In this document: in pieces, positions 44,923 through 56,202 of the stretch
How the letters are laid out: every line of letters begins with the position of its first letter
How positions within the stretch are numbered: the stretch's first letter is position 1
Assembly: GCA_032164295.1 (NCBI GenBank)
Contig: JAJHTX010000003.1
Location: forward strand, 930,001-994,000
Direction: 5' to 3'
DNA length: 64,000 nt
Source: Inonotus obliquus
Lineage: Eukaryota; Basidiomycota; Agaricomycetes; Hymenochaetales; Hymenochaetaceae
Position numbers and translations under genes: made by a program
The notes under the pieces: model-generated
The model's input: only the letters and a program-made list of their open reading frames with translations
What the model was told of the DNA's origin: nothing
Database searches by the model: none

Positions 44923-46778
44923 TTACATATACTTCCCTTCGTCCATGTCGTCCCAGGGCCAGTGCACCATGATCTCCGCCCGTTCCTCCTCCGACAGTGC
45001 CTCCGTCAACGCCTCCTCCTTCATCCGCTTGCACAGTGCCACGGCCTCCTTATAGTCCTGGGTGGGCACCCAGCCCTCCGGCCCGAGGCCGAACATGTTC
45101 TGCCACACATCGAAAGCCTTGTCTGCTTTTCTCTGTACTTCATTCAGCTCCATCGTCTCGCGTATGTCCTCAGCGTCGAACACGACTGGACACGGCGCAC
45201 CTCCTCCCGTAAGCGTCTCCCACCTCTCCGTTGCTCGTATGAGCGCAATCTTCAGCTCGAGGGTCTCACCCTCCCACGGGTTACTAGCGTGGACAAAGAG
45301 GCGGCTGCGGAGCACGCACATGGGGCCCGTCAAGGCATCGTAATGGGGCTTGTTGTACTCCTCCGTGTTCGTGATGTAGTGGTAATGGACAAGGCGGCGA
45401 AGGTAGACTTCCTCCGCTGCGGTTCGCTCGGCTTCTTCTAACTCGTCGAAATTCTCCGGTAGCGAAGGCGGCGTCATAGATTGCGAGACAGGATCATCGT
45501 GGTTCTGGATGCGTTGGGGTACGCCGGCAAGGAGAAACAGAGGCAGGATGGAGGCGTGTTGCCAGTCGAGAAGGCTGACAACTTGCCAGCCAGAGTCGGA
45601 CGACCTCCGAACGAGGATATTGCTCTGCTGGAGGTCTGGATGGCGGATGCAGAAATGAGCGAGGGCGGGGTCCTTAGGGACGAGTGACGATGCGATGAGG
45701 AGATAGCGCTTCAAGTTCTCGATATGGGCCGACGGCGACTGCTCCTGGTACTGGTAACCATCCCTCCTCTCGCGGCGGAACGGCAAGAGCGGTTCACCGA
45801 ACTGCTCGAGATAAGCCAGTTCTTTGCGGGCTGCTGCTACGAGCGCTGCTTCGGCGTTTTCGTCTATAGTTCTCGGTTGGTTCAAGGGCGTAATAAAAAA
45901 GGCAGAAAAGCGGCGTACATGGTCCCCGGTCTACGTCGAGCTGTGATCTCCTGCCGTACCACATAGGGAGCCTCGTATCTGGACCAACGCAGAAATGCTC
46001 GTCCTTGAGCGGGATGCCCGCTCTCCCGGTCACCTTCTCCAGGTCGTGGGCATAGTAGAGGCTTCCGCCAGCGGGGAAAGAAATCGACATCATTCGAGAC
46101 TCGAGTTGAGCAAGTTGGCGCAGGATTGAAACGATATCCGATTCCCCCAGCTCCAGCCATACATTGCTGAGTTTCGTACCTTTCATAAATTCCATAAAGA
46201 TGTACTCGGTCTTCGCCGCGTTGTCCGACGCAGGCGAGTATCCGTATACCTGGGGAACAGGCAGCCCAGAGGAACGGAGGAACTCCATTGTGGCTACTTC
46301 GCTGGCCACAGCGTAGTACTTGGGGACCGTAGCCGGGTACGGAATACGAGCGACCATTTGGAAGTCGTCGCGCCAGGTGATGAGGAAGGTACGGTTGAAT
46401 CCGCCCTCTGCGAGCTTTGATAAGTTGACGATATCAGCGGGACTTCGACCAACGGACTGCGCTGCAAGTCGACGTAGCCCCTCGACGTCGAAAACGAGCC
46501 TCCGCTCTGCGTGGCGAAGAGCATCGTTAAATCTGAACAAGTTGGATTACGGGTCAGATCCATACGCTATAGAACAACATGTATGATACTTGCACCCAAC
46601 GCCCTGACGTGTAGTCGAAAAGGTCGTTATGAGAATTTTCCGTGATGGAGAAGGCGCGACGTGGCACCACACGTGTTGTGGTGGAGATGGAGCCCGTGAA
46701 GAAAGAATATAACGAGCGCAGTGAGATTGGAGCTTTCAGCGAGTTGAAGACGAGCCTCGCACTCCCAAGGTAGGGCAT
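44923..46778 (-). CDS. APH-like phosphotransferase C (3 exons, GC-AG first intron)
   Basis: Exons 46778-46594, 46532-45919 and 45863-44923 give 579 aa. The nucleotide loop KLAEGGFNRTFLI, hinge EYIFMEFMKG, catalytic loop HPDLQQSN and metal site LLDWQHA are all present, so it could be an active kinase-like phosphotransferase of unknown substrate. The first intron needs a GC donor (GCAAGT at 46593) where copy B has GTAAGT at the homologous site; if it is not spliced, the protein is truncated. Start MPYLGS aligns with MPCLGS of copy B. Confidence 0.72.
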
Positions 46779-46859
46779 GCCAATACAAAAGGAAGAAACC
46801 AGCCAGCACGCCGTCTAAAGAGAGAGGCTGCACAGCAGAATACCTCAATAGCCTCACCT

Positions 46860-47650
46860 CCTTCAGCTCTGAGCTTCGAGTACTAGCGGCGCTGTAAGCA
46901 TTCGAGTTATGCGGAAGGATATATTATATAACCAGCTTGGGTGCCGCCGCAAATATTATGTAATGCGGCTCAGGTTCGCGTCAGTCAAAGAGGGCAATTT
47001 ATTCATTAGAGGCTAGACCACAAATATTCAAGTTAGAAAAAGGTAAATATGTGCAGAGTAGTTAGTAGCTTATAGTAAACGTAACCCAGCAGCGCGGCGA
47101 TGATGATGGAGAGAAATAAAAGTATCGCCGTCCGACACAGAATGGCTGCTTGCAAGGAGACACCTAGGATCAATCTGTAGAGCAAGTCCTAAAATGCAAG
47201 ATACGAGAGCACGGGCTTTCACAAGCCATGCAGCTCGTGTGTGTTGCGCCCTTCAACTTAACGGCGGAGACTCGGAAGCGGCACTCTCAGGGAAGGCTGA
47301 ATTTACAGGGTATGAGGTCGTTCTGTCGCTCCCGCCACTCCGGGAAAACAAAACGAAAGTTGACGTCTTATCATTTATGATAAGACATCATCTTTCCTTT
47401 GTATTCTGTAGTAGGGGTCGTACTCCTTGATGATGCCACAGTAGGTGTGGATGCCATCATGATGACGACTGGTTCGAAGCACTAGATGCCTGCGACGGCT
47501 TTACCGTTATTGGCAACCTAGTTTGCCTTGCTTCTATGGAGCCAAACGACCACGCAGGTCAAGGCTCTGAGCTGGTGGGAGGCAGTGAGGATGCTGGAGG
47601 TGAAGCAGGGCAGATGGATCGTTGCTTGATGAGCCGTTCACGGAGATAAA
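46860..47650. other. intergenic, no gene recognised
   Basis: No convincing coding or repeat structure seen; a 78-codon frame at 47194-47430 has no recognisable features. Confidence 0.5.
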
Positions 47651-48130
47651 GCTAACCGGATATGCTGCAATTTCGAGTTAGCTCCTGTGACCCGAAGTCA
47701 AAGTAGCTGGCTGATACAGAAAGAAAGAATGACGTACTCGGTTTGAATGGGGGACACTGCCCTCCACCCGCTCGCAATTCCAACAGCGTCCAACAGCGTT
47801 TCCTCCAAGTTGTGAGACCCTCTTGAATGCGACTGGGACTGCAACTGCCAGTGGGACCGAGAAACAGCTGGAACTGGACTCGGAGACTGCTGTGGGCGAG
47901 TTGAAGATGAGGATGTGGATTTAGGAGGAGTGACGCGGGTGTCTTTGCTGCGCAGGAGAAGACCACGAACCCTTGTTCATTCTGCCACAAAGACAGACAT
48001 GAAAAGAAGTCAGACTTGAAGTCATAAAATACGGAACTGTTAACCTCACAGATGATTGAGACTGGGTCGTTTACGCTCTCTTCCTTTCCCAAGCGCCTTC
48101 TCATTGACCTGGAACAAAAGCACTAGCAAT
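47651..48130 (+). pseudogene. degenerate copy of the small gene at 51740-52036
   Basis: The plus strand is recognisably related to 51690-52110 (shared blocks TTTCCTCCAAGTTGTGA and ACCTCACAGATGATTGAGAC) but lacks the reading frame because of several insertions. Confidence 0.6.
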
Positions 48131-48627
48131 AGTATTTCATCGTTGGTCTGCGCATAAAGGGGAGTCCTCCGATGTGAAAGAGGTGTGCCAACCAATGTTC
48201 ATGTCAAGTTCCCATCCATTGACTCGCGCTTGCTGAGTGGTGAGTGATAGCCGAGCTCGAGCCTAAACCGGACATCAACTACATTTACATTTATTTTGTA
48301 ATCGGTGATGAACAGTTTGTCATGCTTGTAATGCAAAGATAATCGTGACCATGTCCATTGTCCATCAAAAATATGCAGTCGCAGTCGCGACTGCGCACAG
48401 AACTGACGAGATCTGCTACCTTATGCATTTTCAGGTTTATTAGATTGAATAACAAGCTAGATTGACCTAATTACATAAGAAATCTCTTGAACGCGGTGAT
48501 TGATCGAGAAATTAGCCCATTTATTGGTACGTACGACACGACACACAAAGGGCACGTGCTGCAGGACGACGGAACCGGAAAAAAACAATGGATTCGCGAA
48601 AAACACTGGAAAAACTATGACAAACAA
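48131..48627. other. intergenic, no gene recognised
   Basis: Nothing supported by sequence features. Confidence 0.5.
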
Positions 48628-49020
48628 TCATTCGTTACTCGTGCTAGTGACGACCATCAGCAAAATACAAAGTATTGCATGGTAAATGAACAGACTTACC
48701 GCGACGTCAACATACATCACAAAAACTTCACCTGACGTGGTGGAAGTCCACCCATCGACAGGCAACTTCCATGTGCGTTTCGTCATCGGTGCCGGGGTTA
48801 CATAGATATACTTCAATGTAACATCGATACACGACGTCTGATCTTCTTCCTTGGTTGCAGAAGTCCTCGGCCTTTTCACAGCAGTCTTCGCGGCATCCCG
48901 CCTTTTCTCACGAGCTCGACGCTGTTTGAGCTCCTCTGCCCGTTGCCGGACAACTTTTACAATGGACCTGATTTTAGCGAAACCTGCAGGCGAACCACCA
49001 TGTGTATTGGATATAGTGGA
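48628..49020 (-). pseudogene. 3' relic of CRN2 beyond its stop codon
   Basis: In frame with CRN2 after the TAG, it encodes the coiled, basic region (RRAREKRR, KRPRTSATKEEDQTS) and the WKLPVDGWTSTT segment shared by CRN1 and CRN3. It ends where homology to CRN3 stops near 48628. Confidence 0.65.
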
Positions 49021-51349
49021 CTAGAGGATCCAGATGGTCGACTGAACTGAGCCCAAGTCCGTCTTGGTCTCCACGAAGAATGAGTCGAAGAGTGGGTTGT
49101 TCTGAGGCATTGGGACGAAGTAACAAGTCTCGATGTCCGGCTTATCCCAACTGAACACATCATGTGTAAAACTGACGTTCGTGAAAGTCCTCCTGCGAGC
49201 CGGGAACGTTTGAAACGACGAGAATGTCAGCGGAGATTCATACTTGATGTAGTCGACCGGGCTTGACGTGTCCCCCTGTAACATGAGAAACATTTGACCG
49301 AGTACATTGCCAGACGTCACCATGTCATGGACGAGGGATTCAAAGATCCAACCCGCTAGAGAAGAGCTCTCCGAGAACAACCTAAACATATCACAAAAAC
49401 TTCTGGCCTTTTCAACTCTAAGCCGACCAACTTGTTCCCTGACAAGCAGGCCTATAGGCTCGGACTTGAAGTCCGGTACAAACGTATCATCTTGGAAGGA
49501 CATGGCTGAGGGCCTACGCGGTTCTACTGCGAACAGCCGATGTGAAGGAGAGTCCTTCGTCGTCGACATCGATTCACCCTTTCCTAGTCGCACCAGAGTA
49601 TCCACGAGTACATCGAGGTTCGAGCTAAACGAGTTCAGCGCAGATTTGATCTTCCCCGCGTTAAGCTCGTAGCCTTTGAAGATCGCTTGCGTGATATCAC
49701 GCGGCGCATTGCCAAAGTTGTAGACTGCGTCCTTTACTAGAAGTTCGAATGTTTCCTCCGCACTGCTCCAGCCGCCCCTGCCATCCTTTGCAAATTTCAA
49801 GGCTCGAGCAAGGTCATGCGGTTGTATACGACTCTCTCTCTTGACGGATGAGGGATCCCCGATGGGCCCGCGGCCTATAATGTCAACGAGCCCCTGCACG
49901 GCTGTTCCTTCAATCGCATTTTGCGCGATCGTTTCATAAAACGGATCAATACCCTCGTTCAATGCCTCACGCTCGCTTCCTGATTTAGCCGACGGCAGAG
50001 GTGATGGCCGATTCGTCTCTTCTTTGGCTAGGAGCCGAATTGCATTGCGCAGAGCCTCCAGAAACGGAATGTACGCTTCGTGAATACTCAGCCTGCTCGT
50101 CTTAACGTCAGCACTGCGCGAGTCGACACAAGAAGGGATGACACACCCTTTCAACAGCTCATCAACACTCCAAAGGTCCATACCCCAGACAACCCCAGAG
50201 ACAGACTTTATCCAAATGGAATATCGTTCGTCATTCGGAGAAGACGCCTGGACCGTAAAGAGTTGGCTCGCCGGGTCTGTCAGATATTGAGGGGGCGGAC
50301 CGAGGACCCCGTCAGAATCAATCAGACACCATGCGAAGAAGGTCTTATCGCTAGGAAACTCGGGAGAAGAGCGGATGGCACGATAAACCCGACCATCGAA
50401 AAAGAATCGTGTTTGTCCCTTGTAAAGGAAGACGACATTTTCACCCTTCGCAAAGCAACATAACAACATATACCAGAGCCAGGTTGTTTTCCCTAGGCAT
50501 GCGTGAGTAATGTGTTAAAAAGTAAAGGAAAAAATACGGGATTCGCACCTGTTCCAGGCTGTCCGGAAATAACGACACCCGTATTTCCCTTGTCTCTTGC
50601 AAGGTTGCGGACGGAAAACACAAGGCTTCGGTATTTCTCACGAACGTAAAGACGATCATGATAATGAGCGATGCGAGAGAATCGTTGCAAGGGGTCTGTA
50701 AATCCTTCCTCGCTTATGGCAAGGGGAACGATGTCCTTTCGAAGTTCCTCTTCAAACGTTCTCGAGGACCAAAAGACGTACATTCTTTGCCATTGCCAAA
50801 CGGGCTCGATGTCCCAGCCAAATCGATCGTAATGGTCAGCAAATGACGAGTCCGCGGAAAACAGATGGAAAGGGTGTCTTGGGGACACAAGCTGTACAGG
50901 CGAACCGATCAAGTCGTAAACTTGGAGTCGTTGCCATCAAATAAAAATTGCATCAAGTAAAGGACGTACTGAATTTAGAGACATCAACGATATCTATTCC
51001 TTCAGGAGCCGGTCCATGAGGGAAATATTGATCGAGTCTCTTGTTATACTCCAAAGGCGTTTTAGAACGACTATCATGTAGCCAGCGAGCCACTCGGTCA
51101 TATATCGTGACGCCTCCATCTGCGGTGTTAACATTTTCATACTATACAACGGAATCAGTGTGGAAAACTAGTAGACGACAAGATATCCACCTTCAGTAGT
51201 ATGACTGACAGGCCGGACCCAGAGGACTCCTTATGGTATCTATCTCGAACATCCCTGACTAGGTCTGAGACCTTCGCATCCGATTCCACGTAAAACGATT
51301 CGGGGGAAGACAGAAACGGGTCGTCGGGCAGATAGACCTTATAAGACAT
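49021..51349 (-). CDS. CRN2: Crinkler-like P-loop NTPase protein, best preserved copy
   Basis: Exons 51349-51191, 51141-50970, 50920-50549 and 50492-49021 form an open 724-codon frame. The N-terminal ~110 residues look like a ubiquitin-like header (YKVYLPDD, later VSDLVRDV). Walker A GQPGTGKT (residues ~228-235) is split by intron 3. A long helical region follows, then SFFVETK near the end. It resembles Crinkler-type effector proteins, which are known from oomycetes and some fungi; role and host are unknown. It stops at TAG 49021, and the same frame stays open beyond to 48628 with sequence homologous to CRN3, so the C-terminus has been lost. It may be a truncated functional form or a young pseudogene. 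Confidence 0.6.
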
Positions 51350-51739
51350 TCGACCACCTATACAACAGATCAAATGTGAGTCGCACCCTCGCCGATACTG
51401 CAGGGAACATAATTCACGAATGTTGTTCAACGGAGTTTGGGTTCTGGTTTCGAGTAGAGGCTCTGAGCGTCGTCAATTGCTTTGCTCGCAGATGCGTAGG
51501 GATACGGCGCCTTAGGAATGAGGCAAGGTCGTCTCTGACTGAAGGTTGGGTCAGGTCAAAATTGGTGCCACCGGCATGGCAATTTATATGCTGGTCAGCC
51601 GAAACATGGCGGGCAAGTAATACGCGGAGGGGGCGAAATTTTGACTACCGTCGGAATCGAAATCATTTAAAAGTGCTACAAAGCTGAATTTGCTGCGATT
51701 TCGAGTTAGCTCTTGTAATCCCAATCAAAAATAGTCAAT
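51350..51739. other. upstream region of CRN2
   Basis: Shares blocks with the regions upstream of CRN1 and CRN3 (GATACGGCGCC near 51500). No gene. Confidence 0.5.
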
Positions 51740-52036
51740 ATGGAAGAAAGGCACCACGTACTCAGTTTCCTCGACCCGCTCGCAAATACAACAGTGCTTC
51801 CTCCAAGTTGTGATGACCTTCTCGATGCGACTGGGACTGTGAGCGAGTTAATCAAATATGAGGATGTGGGATTAGGGCTCATGGTACACGCAGAAGGGAA
51901 CCGTACAGTTGTCTTTGTTGCTACAGAAGAAGGTGATGAACCCTTGTTGATTCTACCACAAAGACAAGCACAAAAAAAAATCAGGCGGTCGCGAGATACG
52001 GAACTATTGACCTCACAGATGATTGAGACTCGTTAA
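51740..52036 (+). CDS. small protein of unknown function (98 aa)
   Basis: The open frame from ATG 51740 to TAA 52036 begins MEERHHVLSFLDPLAN, has an acidic middle and a basic C-terminus (KIRRSRDTE). No signal peptide, membrane segment or known domain. The related region at 47651-48130 has lost the frame. A run of about 19 C lies just downstream (52037 onward). It could be an exon of a larger gene; whether it is expressed is unknown. Confidence 0.35.
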   Translation: MEERHHVLSFLDPLANTTVLPPSCDDLLDATGTVSELIKYEDVGLGLMVHAEGNRTVVFVATEEGDEPLLILPQRQAQKKIRRSRDTELLTSQMIETR

Positions 52037-52059
52037 CACCCCCCCCCCCCCCCCCCCTT

Positions 52060-52648
52060 CTTCTTCCTTTCGCAAGCACACCTTCTCTTTGACCCGGTTC
52101 CAAAAGCACCAGCACTAGAATTTAATCATCGGCCTGTGCTAGAAATTGGCACCAGGCGCCTGAGATAGAGACGGTGGTCGAAGGGGAGAAGAGACAAGCC
52201 TAGGGATGGTATGAGGATGTGAACGAGGTGGTTGGTCAACTGACATAACACGAAGTACAGGATCTCTCTGCACCACGACGACGACCTGCTTCTGTCATTA
52301 TTTCAGAAATCAAGGTAGAGCATCTTTGTTCCTGCTGAGATGTATAAATTGTAGCTGGTTCCCTTTTCATAGGCCTCCTGCATCGCGGAGTGTGTGTTGA
52401 GCTCAGCCTATATAGCAAGTCACCGACTGGCAGTGGGCCAGTGGCATGCGAGAAGCAGACCTTGGTCCCACGTGCGTTCCCACGGGCCTGCCGCGTCGTG
52501 CCGGTGATCCACGAAGCGTTAAACTACGATTACCTCATGCCGGAAGTCGGAGCTTGAATACGTCTATATTTGGCTACACTCACCTCACGCACTACATAAT
52601 ATTGTTCTCCTTGGGTAAGCTGCTTCTTCGGTGCTAATATCTCCGTAG
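52060..52648. other. intergenic with monooxygenase promoter remnant
   Basis: 52540-52600 matches the region upstream of the intact monooxygenase (near 20160) and 12640-12690: GAAGTCGGAGCTTGAATA and the following TTGGCTACACTCA. The first coding exon that should follow is missing. Confidence 0.55.
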
Positions 52649-55033
52649 CATTCCGCAACGGATGGATAACATCGAGCTCACGATATACGAGAAGGACGCG
52701 AGTGTAGGTAGTGCGTGGTATTCGAACAAATACCCCGGGTTGGCTTGTGAAAGTTGTGATATTCCTTCTCATTGTGTAAGTACCTTGCATTCCGGGTTTA
52801 CTTCAGACAACTGAGTAAGGTGGCTCCGGTATCAGTATACGTTTGATGAGAATGTAAGCTTATCCCTAAGAGTTATCCAGTTGAGATTCTGACTCGTCAC
52901 ATTCCAGACTCAATGGTCGGCTTTTTACGCGCCGGGTGACGAGATACGAGCGTATTTGGAGCGAGTTGTAGACAAATACAAGCTCATGCGATACATAAAG
53001 CTACAACACGAGTTGGTCCACGCACGCTATATCGAAGCGACTGGAAAATGGCACCTCAAGATTAGACGACCAGTGTCTTCCACCGCTTCTGGTGACTTGC
53101 AGTACGAGATTATTGATGATATCGCAGACGTTTTGTTTGCAGGTATCGGGGCTCTCAGCCGATGGGCGTGGCCAGATATCTCGGGCCTGAATGACTTCAA
53201 GGGGAAGGTGCTACACTCCGCTGCTTGGGAAATAGATGAAGGTCAGCATTGGAAAGAAGGTCTTGCAGGTTGGGGTGACAAGAGGGTCGGAGTAATGAGT
53301 AATTCGTGTTGTAAGCCGCCGCTGGTAGAACGTGTGATTATCCCGATTCACCACTAGACAGGGTTCTTCCGCGCTACAGATCGTTCCAGCTATAAGGCCA
53401 TCTGTGAAGCATGTGTACAACTATGTGCGCGGAAAGACATGGCTAGCTCCTCCGTTTGCTTCGCTCAAGATGGCGGAGTTAATGGAACGCGATCCGACAT
53501 CGGAGAATTGTAAATCGCAAGCACTGCTGTGGGAATTGTATATCTAACGTAGTCATTTCCCATCCAGACGTGTTCTCTGACGAAGACAAGAGACTGTTTG
53601 AAGATCCGGCTTACTATAGAGAATTTAGACACGATTTGGAGAGTGAGCTGAATGTACGTCCTCTTGTTCACGGTCTTAGCAAGTACTCACACTCCTTCAG
53701 TCGGTGCACTTCGCAACTATCAAGGGAACTGAGATGCAGAAGGGAGTGCGTCAGGCGTTCAAGAATGACATGATCAGGAGGCTTGCTAAGAGGCCTTGGA
53801 TTGCGGATCATCGTGCGTCTCCGTTACGACCCCTTCTCACGATGAGATACTCACAACTCTTCTTCATGTATGAAGTTGTGCCTGACTTTTCGGTTGCATG
53901 TCGCAGACTGACTCCGGGCCCGGGTTACCTTGAAGCGCTCTGCGAAGACAATGCACGTGGTACTACTTTTATCAAGGGCTGATGACTGACACTGTATTCT
54001 AGGTGGACTTTGTGCCGACACATATTGAGCGCGTCACAGAGACGGGGATTGAACTCGTCGACGGAGCGCACCACGAATTGGATGTCATTGTTTGTGCAAC
54101 AGGTGAACGGGCACGGGTGCACCGGTTAAAGCGGACCTAACTCACTAAATTTGATGGCTAGGCTATGATACCTCTTTCCAATATCCGTTCTCGATTGTTG
54201 GGCGAGGAGGGAAGAGCTTAAATGAGCGATTTTCACCACACCCGGAGACATATCTCACCATCTGCACGGATGGATTCCCGAACTTGTTTATGGTGGGCAT
54301 CCTTCCTTTAGCAGTCAATTTTTCCGTTCTATTACGGATAAAAACTCTAGTCTCTCGGTCCAAACTCCGGAATAGGCTCAGGTTCTTTGCTCGTCATAAT
54401 TGAGAGGCAAATCGACTATGCGATAGCAGCAGCAACGAAGCTTCAACGTGAGCATCTAAAAAGCATCGAGGTAAAAAGGGAAGCGGTAGTAGACTTTGAT
54501 GAGTACTTGGAGGTCAGTTTCATGATTCCTCAGTTTCTAGTATCTAAATGCACCCCCTTTCCTTTATTTTCGTAGCATTACTTCCAGACAGTAGGGATCA
54601 TAGTCAACATGAGTGGTAGTCCGCCGTCGCTGACCCAGAAATACAGACCGTCTATAGTGAGAAGTGCCACTCGTGGTACAAGATGGGTAAGGAAGAAGGA
54701 CGCATAGTAGGTCTTTGGCCTGGGTCATGTCTTCATGCCGTACGAGCATTGGCGAACCCGCGCTGGGAGGACTTCGAATATGAACACCTTGATGATTCGA
54801 AGACGCGAAACCGGTTCTACTGGCTTGGTGACGGATCAAAATATAGTGAGAAGCATATGGTCGGAGATCGTAAGCTGGTTTCCACGACGCTCTCTTAGTT
54901 TGTCCCTAGGAATTTCTGACGCACTTTTGCAGGGGCATGGTACCTCAATCCTGAGGAAGTTGACATTCCACCAGGTGGGTATCGCATCGCGTGCCTAAAT
55001 CCGAACCTAACGTCTTTGCTAGTACCCCAATGA
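52649..55033 (+). pseudogene. monooxygenase copy 2, 5'-truncated
   Basis: Inverted duplicate of 17320-19989. The first exon with the FAD-binding GAGFSG is absent. The GGTWY motif is changed to VGSAWY. A 9-base insertion follows LAC near 52747, and a 7-base insertion near 53295 breaks the frame just at the second nucleotide-binding motif. Later exons remain well preserved (SLGPNSGIGSG equivalent, WYKMGKEEGR, end at 55033), including the GC donor of intron 8. Not functional. Confidence 0.85.
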
Positions 55034-56202
55034 TCCATTTAACGAGGTGACGTTCTCCCATCTATTCTCCATCTTCACTACTGACCGACAGTAGTCTGTC
55101 GTATGTTGGAATTTTTATTGTTTATTGCCAAGTTCTAAAATATGCGATAATAAGGTAACATTATCGTACTATTCTATGCTTCCAGCCTCAGAAATCGTGT
55201 AGTCTATGGACATTGTGCGTGGTGAACCTAGGTGAATCATCTTCCCATTGACCTGTCCGATTTGCCGATCAAAACGTAATGTTAGGATGAGATGATTATG
55301 TAACATTCATTTCTCCCTCTGCTCCCTCTGAGTCGACTCGACTACTTGAATTCCTTAGCACCCAGAAAATCCACTTCAATCAGGTGTTCTTATGCGCTCG
55401 AAAGCCGAGGATCAGGCATCTCAGATGCATACTTACTATCTGTGCTCAGCGATACCGTTTATGCTTGTGGACATTCCGTTACTATTACGGAATCGTCAGT
55501 CCTGCGGGCGAGTCTATGACATATGAGTAAGGTCAGGCCGGGGCCTCACTATATCAATGGGCAACATGTCGGGAAACGTCGCGAAAGAGTGCAAGATCAC
55601 GAGAAAGATTCAAGATGCTTTCGCATCTGAATCAACATCGACGAGCCGCAGAGGCTTAAAAACGGGCAAGTTTACTGGCGAGATCATCTCGATAGCTGTG
55701 AAGCGGATTCACCGAGGATCGAACAGGAACGTAAAATTTTAAAATCGTTGATGACACGGACGATGGTATCCGAGTCCGCGAGGGTGTCACCGCCGCGAGC
55801 CTTTCAGAGCTCGAAACAGCGTTTGCGAAGAACGGTTAGACCCTGCAGGCAACGCTTCGCAAGTGTCCTACGGTACCGTTAATTTCTTGCTCGCCCGACG
55901 GTCAGTAGCTAACGACTTGGGATCCCATACTTAGAAAGTTCGTTACGGCAGCCGTCCTTGGTGTACCGCCCAAATTAGGGTGTCGGACCAGCAATATTAA
56001 TTGCGAACCCGAAAGTCATCTCGAAGGCTGGACTATCAAGGATGAAGTTGATTTCTACGAGATCAACAAAGCCTTCGCGAGCCAGCACTGTTTTTTCATT
56101 TCAACAATTCGGTACTTCTATTGAGGAAGGTGAATCCGCGAGGAGACGCGATTGCTATCGGACATGTTGGGCTGCAGGAAGTCTTTCTGTTACTCCGTTT
56201 TG
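55034..56202. other. degenerate gene-like segment, inverted copy of 15957-17319
   Basis: Includes a 61-codon frame (55557-55742) with KTGKFTGEIISIAVKRIH, conserved with the first locus, in a background of stops. Identity unknown. Confidence 0.4.

Noticed and set aside
48487..48735. 82-codon plus-strand frame
   Set aside because: Partly antisense of the CRN2 relic, with no features of its own.
52037..52057. run of about 19 C
   Set aside because: A homopolymer prone to sequencing error; no function can be inferred.
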